Positions 1 to 5,342 of a stretch of 7,076 nt of DNA are shown piece by piece. The stretch's first letter is position 1. Every line of letters starts with the position of its first letter. This DNA is from Streptosporangiaceae bacterium (GTDB lineage: Bacteria; Actinomycetota; Actinomycetes; Streptosporangiales; Streptosporangiaceae), in NCBI GenBank assembly GCA_030038715.1, contig JASHSO010000537.1, positions 1 through 7,076 on the forward strand. Reading direction: 5' to 3'. A model generated the notes under the pieces. It ran no database searches. It was not told the origin of the DNA and saw only the letters and a program-made list of their open reading frames with translations. Both the position numbers and the translations under genes were made by a program.

Positions 1-97
1 CCGCCAGGAGATCTTGCTGGACAGCCAGCACTCGGTGCACCACTATCTACGCTCTTTCGAGAAGACGGTCGCTGGCTTCTACTGGCAGTGGCCGTGA
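1..97 (+). CDS. C-terminal end of an upstream paralogue of the 324-residue HTH-like protein (5' truncated)
   Basis: Only the last 31 codons and the TGA stop at 95-97 are inside the window; the reading frame starts at base 2. The translated tail runs RQEILLDSQHSVHHYLRS and ends GFYWQWP. It aligns without gaps to the C-terminus of the next gene, with 23 of 31 residues identical. A 21-bp stretch is identical in the DNA (19-39 and 1040-1060, offset 1021 bp). The two genes are therefore tandem paralogues in the same orientation, separated by 46 bp, and probably form one transcript, since I see no terminator in the gap. The function is unknown. The shared tail (DSQHSVH, YLRS, EKTVAGFYW) is likely a conserved part of the family's C-terminal domain. 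Confidence 0.85.
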   Translation, partial: RQEILLDSQHSVHHYLRSFEKTVAGFYWQWP

Positions 98-143
98 TGA
101 GCAGTCGAAGGACCGGACACCCGGCCAGGAGGCGCATGGCGCC

Positions 144-1118
144 ATGAGTTCGCCGAGCGAGGTTGCACATCCTGCCGGACAGCGCGCGGCAGCGGAATAC
201 TTGCGGGGATTACTTCTGAAGCCTGGGCCTTACATGGAGGTCTGGCAGCAGCACCTCGCCCGACCACGGCAGGGCGTAATCAACCAGTTGGCCGTCGCGG
301 AGGTCATCGCGGCGCACTTGAGGTCTGCCCCATCCGGCCCTGGTGACGCAAACGTCTTGTCATACCAGCTCAGGGAGACAGTGGCGGATGCGTTGTCCGG
401 GCGGTTGGTGAGTCGTCGTACGCTCTCGCTGTTCATCGATGCCTTCGGAATATCCGAGCACGAGGCGAGTCGGCTGTGGCGGCTATGGCGCGGATCGGCA
501 ATGATCAGCGTGGTATCGGGCAGCCATGCGGTCCCCTCCGGGGCGGAGCAAGAACTGACGAATGCACTTGGTCCACGCCTGCACCAGACGTTGTCCCTGC
601 ACGACCACGTCTATGTTTGCAAGGACGGCCGAATCGACCGGGCCCGTACATTGCAGGTGGTCGAAGGTATAACGCCGGGTGCAGACCGGTTGCCGTTCCT
701 CTGCGATACCAACGTGCTGACGCTCGAGGTGGGCCAGGGTTGTAAAGGCGTAACTGGGGAAGTGCGTGCGATCGGCGACCGCGTCTTTGCCACGGAGATC
801 CTGCTGGCTAAGGCTCTCCAAGTAGGTGAGACGATCTCCCTTGAGTACTGGATCACCTATCGCTTCCCGGGAGACCCGCGCGACCCTGATGAGCGTCAGT
901 ACCGACGGGCGGTTATGCGCGAAATCGAGAACGTTGACATGCGGGTTGAGTTTCACCCCCATCGGATGCCTGCGCACGTGTGGTGGGCGAGGTGGGATGG
1001 CATCGAGGGCGGCATACTCGACCAGCAGGAGATGTCACCGGACAGCCAGCACTCGGTGCATCGCTATCTTCGTTCGGTCGAGAAAACTGTGGCCGGCTTC
1101 TATTGGGAGTGGCAGTAG
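144..1118 (+). CDS. Actinobacterial hypothetical protein with an HTH-like N-terminal region and an uncharacterised C-terminal domain (324 aa)
   Basis: The start is ATG at 144, preceded by a full AGGAGG (127-132) 11 nt upstream; another ATG at 136 is out of frame. Residues about 76-117 (QLRETVADALSGRLVSRRTL, then FIDAFGISEHEASRLWRLW) resemble the degenerate XRE-type helix-turn-helix region common in actinomycete regulators. Residues about 145-324 form a domain I recognise only as recurring in actinomycete hypothetical proteins. Its landmarks are HQTLSLHDH near 147, DTNVLTLEVGQG near 188, EYWITYRF near 244, VEFHPHRMPAHVWWARWDGI near 278, and a tail ending GFYWEW. There is no signal peptide or membrane segment, so it is probably cytosolic. 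It follows a tandem paralogue by 46 bp and precedes a promoter and small gene. Residue 23 is encoded by a rare TTA codon (210-212), and the gene uses more A/T-ending codons than amt. A role as a DNA-binding or ligand-sensing regulator is an inference. Confidence 0.85.
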   Translation: MSSPSEVAHPAGQRAAAEYLRGLLLKPGPYMEVWQQHLARPRQGVINQLAVAEVIAAHLRSAPSGPGDANVLSYQLRETVADALSGRLVSRRTLSLFIDAFGISEHEASRLWRLWRGSAMISVVSGSHAVPSGAEQELTNALGPRLHQTLSLHDHVYVCKDGRIDRARTLQVVEGITPGADRLPFLCDTNVLTLEVGQGCKGVTGEVRAIGDRVFATEILLAKALQVGETISLEYWITYRFPGDPRDPDERQYRRAVMREIENVDMRVEFHPHRMPAHVWWARWDGIEGGILDQQEMSPDSQHSVHRYLRSVEKTVAGFYWEWQ

Positions 1119-1137
1119 TCGGTCCGGTTGGCACTGG

Positions 1138-1181
1138 GTGATACCTGGGCAACAGCCCGGTAACAGGATGCGGTCTAGCGT
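1138..1181 (+). promoter_or_regulatory. Promoter with 11-bp direct repeats (site A) before the small gene
   Basis: Half-sites GTGAT (1138-1142), GCAAC (1149-1153) and GTAAC (1160-1164) start at exact 11-bp intervals. Read as heptamers, CAACAGC (1150-1156) and TAACAGG (1161-1167) are direct repeats. The second ends 8 bp before a -10 hexamer TAGCGT (1176-1181), which fits the actinobacterial TANNNT pattern. SARP activators are known to bind heptamer direct repeats of 11-bp period with the last repeat 8 bp from the -10; GlnR and PhoP also use 11-bp units. Bases 1144-1164 match 4512-4532 at 18 of 21 positions. The predicted transcription start falls at or just before the ATG at 1189. The regulator is inferred, not shown. 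Confidence 0.6.
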
Positions 1182-1188
1182 CCCGGCC

Positions 1189-1452
1189 ATGGACGAGCGT
1201 ACGGACAAGGTGGTCAATTTGGCGGCCACGCACAGTGGCGTTACTGATGGCGGCAGCGTCGTTGATGAGACAACGGTCTCCTCGACCAGTGCGCGAGGCT
1301 GCGCGGGTGGCGCGGCCGACCAGCCTCGACTCACCACAGCCGACCTGCCACTACGGCTTGCTGGAGGGCCGCTGGCGATGCGCAACATACGCCGGATGGA
1401 CGATCCCGAGGTTCTAGAGCGGGTTCTCGACGGTTTGCTCAAGTTGCTATGA
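1189..1452 (+). CDS. Putative leaderless small protein of unknown function (87 aa)
   Basis: The ATG at 1189 has no Shine-Dalgarno sequence, but it lies exactly 7 nt after a TANNNT -10 box (TAGCGT, 1176-1181). This is the standard spacing for leaderless mRNAs in actinobacteria. An in-frame ATG at 1168 also lacks a ribosome site and lies upstream of that -10, so I prefer 1189. Roughly 69% of third positions are G or C, which is coding-like though below amt. The first half is low-complexity and Thr/Ser/Gly/Ala-rich. The last part (LPLRLAGGPL, then IRRMDDPEVLERVLDGLLKL) looks like an amphipathic helix or small folded tail. There is one Cys and no membrane segment or signal peptide. The TGA overlaps the end of the convergent SARP gene by 6 bp. 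A small gene next to an AfsR-type regulator recalls AfsS, but I see no AfsS-like repeats. It is the least certain of the longer genes here. Confidence 0.5.
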   Translation: MDERTDKVVNLAATHSGVTDGGSVVDETTVSSTSARGCAGGAADQPRLTTADLPLRLAGGPLAMRNIRRMDDPEVLERVLDGLLKLL

Positions 1453-4407
1453 GGATGGTCGACTGGCTCGTGTGTGCAGGGCAGTCACCGCCAATCCGGC
1501 AAGCGCTCGCGCAGCCAGGGCCTTGTTCCCTGAGTCGGCGATCCCGCGTATCGTCAGCGCCTGAGTGAGGTAGTCCAGGTCGGCCGCCGCTTGCTGGTAA
1601 TCGCCAGACTGGTCGCTGCAGGCCGCCAGCAACGTGCTCGCGGTTATCTCTTCAGCTGCGCAGCCCGCCGCGCGGAAGCCTTTCCGCGCCGACTGCAAGC
1701 TGGCAATGGCCGCGGCGGTGTTGCCAGCACAATGCTGTGCGCGGCCCTCCAGAAGCATGAAGCGAGCGGCCACGACGTCGCTGCCGTATCCGCGAGCGAG
1801 TCCGATTCCCATGCTGCACAGGCCTAGCGCCGCGAGATGCTGGCCGCTCAGGATGAGGACCTGCGACAGTGCGCTGATGGCAAACGCCTCGTAGGCCGGC
1901 TCACCGAGCGAGCCCGCCAGGCGCCAGGCCTGTCGGCAATGCTCCTCAGCTGACTCGACTAGCCCGACCCGGGCGAGAGTCACCCCGAGAACCGCTGATA
2001 CGACGCAGCTTGTCAGCGCACTTGCCTGCTCACCCTGGGCGACCTGCAATGAGCGCCGTGCCGACCGAAGGGCACCGGCATGTCTCCCAGCGACACTGGC
2101 GCACCGTGCTAGCAAGCCGTACGCCATTGCCGCGGCAGCCTGATCCCCGGCGCGCTCGAGCTGCGGGCTACAGGCTGCCAGCAGGTGCGTCGCTTCGTCG
2201 AGTTGCTCATGGCTGTCCGCGAGGGCGACGCCGAGATAGTAGGACGCCCGCGCTTCCGCAATGGCATCTCCCGCGCTGGCGGCTGCCGAACGAATCGAGC
2301 GCCACATGCTGATCGCATCGGCATAAGCGCCCGTGATGCATTGGGCAGGCAGAAGCCGGGCGGCGAACGCGATCGCGACACCGATCTCGCCGGAGTCGCA
2401 GGCATACCGGGTGAGCGCGCGTAGGTTGACTCGCTCCTTCTGCAGCCAGTCAGGGTTCTCGTCGACTGTTCGCTGTGCAGAGACTGCGGGAAGTGGCGGC
2501 GGAGCCGTGAGGAACGGCAGGGCTGGCAGTTGTGCTGCGGCCCGGTCTGCGCGGTACAGCCAGCTCGCGCGCATGCGGGTAAGGGCTTCCCGGTCCTGGC
2601 CCGACCGTTGCTGGCCGCGCTTGGCTGCGTAGGCCCGGGTCAGCGGGTGCATCTGGTAGCGGGAGCTGCCAGGCTCGGCCGTTGCCACCGAGACTAGGCC
2701 GACGGATACCAGCTCGGTGGCGATGCTCGTATCACCGTCAGCCAGGGCCGCCAGCGCCCAGCTAGGTATGTCGGCCGGCAGGTTGGTTGCCGCGAGGGCC
2801 AGTGCCCGGCGTGCTGCAGCGCTGACGGCGCAATAGCTGGAACCGATCGTGTCGCCGACAGAGATGTCTTCGGCGGTCAGCACATCGAGAACATGGCCGC
2901 CCTCAAGCTCTCTCGCTAGCCCTGCGACGGTTAGTCCGGGCCGCGCTACAAGCACGGCCCCCGCAACTCGCAGCGCCAAAGGCAGAGCCCCACAGGCCGC
3001 CACGACGGCCGTGGCCGCGTCTCGATGGGCGTCCGAGCTCTCTGCTGCGTCGGCAGCCGAGCCGAGCAGCGAAAGCGCATCGCTGTCGGGCAGCTGACCC
3101 AGTTCCAGGATGCTGGCCCCGGCGAGCCCGGTCAGCAGGCTACGGCTGGATACGAGTACGGCAGCACCGCTGGAGCCGGGAATAAGCGGTCGGACCTGGG
3201 CGGCGGTCGCCGCGTCGTCGGCGACCACTAGCACGTGGCGGCCCGCAAGCAAAGACCGGTAAAGCGTCTCTCGTGCCTGGCCAGCGGGCGGAATGCGGCT
3301 GGAGGGCACGCCCAGGCTGCACAAGATGTCGGCCAGTACGTCCTGAGGATCGCGCGGCTGTGCGACGCCGCCGAGCTCGGCGTAGAGCTGCCCGTCAGGG
3401 AACTTTTCGCGGACGTTGAGAGCTGCGGCGGCCGCGGTCGCGCTCTTCCCGGTGCCAGGTCCTCCGGCGATTACCGCGACGGGAACTCCGGGTCCGGTGA
3501 GCTTGTCGACGATCGAGGCGATCTCGTTGGCTCGGCCAGCGAAGTCAGGCGGAGGCGCGGGAACCTGCCAGGCTGGCTGTCTGGGCGCGGCCTGCGGCAA
3601 CCTGGCCAGCTGCGTCGCGGGATCGTCTGCGGCCAGGTCGGCGAGTATTAGCTTGTGCAGCAGGACCAGGAGCGGGCCTGGTTCTGCGCCAAGCTCGGCG
3701 AGCAAAGCCGCGCGAGTGCGCTGATAGACCTCCAGCGCCTCGGTGCGCATGTCGAGGGCACGGTAAGCCCGCATCAGCTGTGCAGCGGTCCGCTCTCGGC
3801 TCGGGTCTGCCTGGGCAGCAGCCCTTAGCTGCCCGAGGACATGCTCGTGCTCGCCGACGGCGAGCCGGGCATCGACGAGCGCGTCGATCGCCGCTCGACG
3901 CTGATCGTGCAGTCGGCTGGCCAAGGCCCGCACGATCGGAGTGTCAGGCAGGTGCGGAAGCGCCGGGTCCGCCCATAGCGCCAAGGCCTGGACTAGCGCT
4001 GCGGCTGCGGCCGCCGGGTTACCCATGTCAAGCTGTGCCTGGCCGTGCGCAGCGAGATCAGCGAACTCCTCGACGTCCAGCTCGCCCGGGCGGACTCGCA
4101 TCAGGTATCCGCGCTGCTGGCGGTGGCCAGGTGCTCGGCCGCCCGGCGGGCCGACGCTTTCCAGCCGCACCGCGCAGTTGCCGAGAGCGCGGCGCAACCT
4201 GCTGATGCACACGCGAAGTGAGGCTTCTGGAGACGCCGGGGCCTCGCTGCCCCACAAAGCATCGATGAGCCAGTCTCGCTGGCAGGGTCGGTTCGCGCGC
4301 AGCAGTAAGACGGCTAATGCCGACTGCGGGAGCGGCTGACGTATCACCGCCGGGCCGCTGCCGGTGCCCGCGTCGGCATACAGCGAGCCGAGAATCCGGA
4401 ATTCCAC
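1447..4407 (-). CDS. AfsR-type SARP transcriptional regulator (wHTH-BTAD-NB-ARC-TPR, 986 aa)
   Basis: This is a large SARP-family activator, close in length to S. coelicolor AfsR (993 aa). I place the start at GTG 4405-4407, because GGAGG lies 6 nt upstream and the protein then begins VEFRILGS, the usual SARP opening. An ATG at 4453-4455 would add 16 untypical residues. Domains in order: OmpR-type winged helix about 2-105 (DWLIDALWG at 45-53, SLRVCISRLRRAL near 63, GYLMRVRPGELD near 100, with a short extra stretch before GYL); BTAD about 110-255; NB-ARC about 285-590 with FAGR at 289, Walker A GGPGTGKS at 315-322, Walker B VLVVADD at 392-398, GALPLAL at 473-479 and MHPL near 586; helical TPR-like repeats about 670-975. 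AfsR is known to be phosphorylated by Ser/Thr kinases and to activate small target genes; whether that holds here is inferred. Two TTA codons encode residues 31 and 34. It is divergent from the leader ORF/ATPase genes and convergent with the small gene. Confidence 0.93.
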   Translation of the reverse strand: MEFRILGSLYADAGTGSGPAVIRQPLPQSALAVLLLRANRPCQRDWLIDALWGSEAPASPEASLRVCISRLRRALGNCAVRLESVGPPGGRAPGHRQQRGYLMRVRPGELDVEEFADLAAHGQAQLDMGNPAAAAAALVQALALWADPALPHLPDTPIVRALASRLHDQRRAAIDALVDARLAVGEHEHVLGQLRAAAQADPSRERTAAQLMRAYRALDMRTEALEVYQRTRAALLAELGAEPGPLLVLLHKLILADLAADDPATQLARLPQAAPRQPAWQVPAPPPDFAGRANEIASIVDKLTGPGVPVAVIAGGPGTGKSATAAAAALNVREKFPDGQLYAELGGVAQPRDPQDVLADILCSLGVPSSRIPPAGQARETLYRSLLAGRHVLVVADDAATAAQVRPLIPGSSGAAVLVSSRSLLTGLAGASILELGQLPDSDALSLLGSAADAAESSDAHRDAATAVVAACGALPLALRVAGAVLVARPGLTVAGLARELEGGHVLDVLTAEDISVGDTIGSSYCAVSAAARRALALAATNLPADIPSWALAALADGDTSIATELVSVGLVSVATAEPGSSRYQMHPLTRAYAAKRGQQRSGQDREALTRMRASWLYRADRAAAQLPALPFLTAPPPLPAVSAQRTVDENPDWLQKERVNLRALTRYACDSGEIGVAIAFAARLLPAQCITGAYADAISMWRSIRSAAASAGDAIAEARASYYLGVALADSHEQLDEATHLLAACSPQLERAGDQAAAAMAYGLLARCASVAGRHAGALRSARRSLQVAQGEQASALTSCVVSAVLGVTLARVGLVESAEEHCRQAWRLAGSLGEPAYEAFAISALSQVLILSGQHLAALGLCSMGIGLARGYGSDVVAARFMLLEGRAQHCAGNTAAAIASLQSARKGFRAAGCAAEEITASTLLAACSDQSGDYQQAAADLDYLTQALTIRGIADSGNKALAARALAGLAVTALHTRASRPSS

Positions 4408-4413
4408 GCTGCG

Positions 4414-4427
4414 CCTCCGCAAGGAGG
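4414..4427 (-). promoter_or_regulatory. Hairpin enclosing the Shine-Dalgarno of the SARP gene
   Basis: On the minus strand the leader reads CCTCC-TTGC-GGAGG, a perfect 5-bp stem with a 4-nt loop. Its 3' arm is the Shine-Dalgarno sequence itself, 6 nt before the GTG start at 4407. The 5' arm is an anti-Shine-Dalgarno sequence, so the folded form would hide the ribosome site. The structure is visible in the sequence; a regulatory effect is inferred. The short stem would melt easily. Confidence 0.5.
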
Positions 4428-4453
4428 AATGGCCGCATGCTATCGCAGCTGCC

Positions 4454-4490
4454 ATGAAACCAAGATAGGTCCTGCCTTATCTGATTTCAT
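4454..4490. repeat. 37-bp A/T-rich inverted repeat in the SARP promoter region
   Basis: The left arm has ATGAAA (4454-4459), AGATA (4463-4467) and GG (4468-4469). The right arm has CC (4475-4476), TATCT (4478-4482) and TTTCAT (4485-4490), around the loop TCCTG. Small offsets of 1 nt separate the blocks. It is clearly A/T-richer than its surroundings. On the minus strand TATCTT (4467-4462) fits a TANNNT -10 box for the SARP gene, with a start near 4455 and a leader of about 48 nt; no good -35 is present. If so, the repeat overlies the core promoter and would be an operator rather than an RNA structure. A 12-bp perfect palindrome, ACAGGCGCCTGT (4496-4507), lies just beyond it. Confidence 0.55.
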
Positions 4491-4505
4491 CCGGTACAGG
4501 CGCCT

Positions 4506-4549
4506 GTTACGCCTAGGCAACAGGCCGGTAATGGCCCCGTCCCTATGGT
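4506..4549 (+). promoter_or_regulatory. Promoter with 11-bp direct repeats (site B) before the leader ORF and anti-sigma gene
   Basis: GTTAC (4506-4510), GCAAC (4517-4521) and GTAAT (4528-4532) recur at exact 11-bp intervals. As heptamers, CAACAGG (4518-4524) and TAATGGC (4529-4535) are followed after 8 bp by a TANNNT -10 box, TATGGT (4544-4549). Bases 4512-4532 match site A at 18 of 21 positions, and the distance to the -10 is identical at both sites. The expected transcription start is near 4556, giving a leader of about 60 nt that contains a small hairpin (GGCCGC 4580-4585, GCGGCC 4589-4594). The site also lies upstream of the SARP gene on the other strand, so one regulator could affect both directions. 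Confidence 0.6.
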
Positions 4550-4616
4550 CGTCACCACGTTGGTTCTACCCCCGGCCCTGGCCGCAGCGCGGCCTGACGC
4601 GAACGGGAGCGTGGCT

Positions 4617-4697
4617 ATGACCATGGATCTGCGACCGGCGCACGGGCCGCTGCCGGGGAGTTGGCTAGCCGGGGCTGAGTGCGGGGGAGCAGGGTGA
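4617..4697 (+). CDS. 26-codon leader ORF translationally coupled to the anti-sigma-type gene
   Basis: ATG 4617 has a well-placed GGGAG (4605-4609) 7 nt upstream, the best ribosome site in this part of the window. The ORF encodes 26 residues (beginning MTMDLRPAHG, with one Trp and one Cys) and stops with TGA at 4695-4697. That stop overlaps the GTG start of the next gene in a GTGA arrangement, a classic sign of translational coupling. The peptide has no recognisable domain and its Gly/Ala/Pro-rich make-up is unremarkable. It may matter only as a translated leader controlling access to the next start. It could also be a chance ORF in GC-rich DNA, but the ribosome site plus overlap argue against that. 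Confidence 0.5.
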   Translation: MTMDLRPAHGPLPGSWLAGAECGGAG

Positions 4698-5137
4698 CCG
4701 ACGACGTGCGCCCGGCCGCCAGCCTGCAGCCACGGAGCCAGGCAAGCCTCCCGCTGTTGCGTGTCCTGCCTGGCTTGCCGGAGTCAGCAAGCACTGCGCG
4801 TCGGCTCGCGCGCGACCTGCTCGGCGCCGCGCACCCGGCCCTGGATACGGTTGCGCTTCTGGTGAGCGAGTTAGTCACCAACGCAGTCATGCACAGTCTG
4901 TCCGCCCTGCCGGGCGGTACCGTGACCCTCGCTCTGTGTCCGGGTCCGACCGGAGTGCTCATCGAGGTTTGCGACAACGGCGGTCCGGCCAGCCCATGGG
5001 TTGCTGCCCCTGGTGACGGCGCGGAACACGGTTATGGGTTGCTGCTCGTGGATGCGCTGGCGGATAGCTGGGGCACCGTTGTTGGCCCAGAAGGCAGGCT
5101 GACGTGGTGCAGGGTCCTCGACAGCGGGGCTAGATAG
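4694..5137 (+). CDS. ATP-binding anti-sigma-factor-type protein (HATPase_c, RsbW-like, 147 aa)
   Basis: This is a small cytosolic GHKL ATPase of the RsbW/SpoIIAB-like group that is abundant in actinomycetes. Known members are serine kinases that bind sigma factors or phosphorylate anti-sigma antagonists. Visible motifs are the N-box SELVTNAVMH (near 58-67), a G1-type box VCDNGGPASPW (near 94-104), and a G2 box with GYGLLLVDALADSWGT (near 113-128). The length is normal for the family. GTG 4694 is the preferred start, since it overlaps the leader ORF stop and has GGGGGAG (4683-4689) just upstream. GTG 4679 in the same frame would add 5 residues. Residue 60, inside the N-box, is encoded by a TTA codon (4871-4873). 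No sigma factor or antagonist gene is adjacent, so its partner is unknown. It is divergent from the SARP gene and likely read from the site B promoter. Confidence 0.88.
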   Translation: MTDDVRPAASLQPRSQASLPLLRVLPGLPESASTARRLARDLLGAAHPALDTVALLVSELVTNAVMHSLSALPGGTVTLALCPGPTGVLIEVCDNGGPASPWVAAPGDGAEHGYGLLLVDALADSWGTVVGPEGRLTWCRVLDSGAR

Positions 5138-5149
5138 TCCAGACGGGAA

Positions 5150-5188
5150 ACAAGGGCTTAACAATGCCGCCCTGGCGGCGTGCCTTGT
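5150..5188 (+). terminator. Hairpin after the anti-sigma-type gene
   Basis: The outer arms ACAAGGGC (5150-5157) and GCCTTGT (5182-5188) pair with one bulged base. The inner arms GCCGCC (5166-5171) and GGCGGC (5174-5179) also pair. The structure begins 13 nt after the TAG stop and ends 10 nt before the amt control site. There is no T-tract, as is common in high-GC actinobacteria. It probably separates the ATPase transcript from amt. Confidence 0.5.
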
Positions 5189-5197
5189 ACGGCTGAC

Positions 5198-5253
5198 GTA
5201 ACGGTTGTGAAATCCGGCGGTAACGAACCCGTGGGACACATGAACCGTACCTT
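5198..5253 (+). promoter_or_regulatory. GlnR-type box and probable amt promoter
   Basis: GTAAC (5198-5202), GAAAT (5209-5213) and GTAAC (5220-5224) are each separated by 6 nt, matching the actinomycete GlnR pattern gTnAC-n6-GaAAC-n6-gTnAC. The expected fourth half-site (5231-5235, GTGGG) is poor. A TANNNT -10 candidate, TACCTT (5248-5253), follows 12 nt later with no good -35, as expected for an activator-dependent promoter. GlnR control of amt genes under nitrogen limitation is established in Streptomyces and mycobacteria; here it is inferred from the motif and the gene. The leader of about 80 nt has a modest hairpin (CGGTC 5267-5271, GACCG 5278-5282). Confidence 0.65.
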
Positions 5254-5342
5254 GACCGAACCGAAGCGGTCGGCTGGGACCGTGCTAGTCGCCGTCGCCT
5301 CGCGACCCGGCAGCCCTTCGCTTCATCCTCTGGAGGAGGAGA

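Noticed and set aside
826..1188. Long N-terminal extension of the small gene's frame inside the 324-residue gene.
   Set aside because: It overlaps a well-supported gene in another frame, and the composition is Arg/Ser-rich as in shadow frames. Only the part after the -10 box is plausible.
483..1442. Minus-strand open frames of 106, 135 and 164 codons over the 324-residue and small genes.
   Set aside because: They are antisense to better-supported genes, lack recognisable domains and have no convincing ribosome sites.
4408..4455. Longer N-terminus of the SARP from ATG 4453-4455.
   Set aside because: The added 16 residues are untypical of SARPs, and the GTG at 4407 has a properly spaced GGAGG and gives the expected VEFRILGS opening.
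5252..5257. TTGACC as a -35 box for amt.
   Set aside because: No TANNNT or similar -10 lies 16-19 bp downstream; the -10 candidate TACCTT at 5248-5253 fits the GlnR-type box better.
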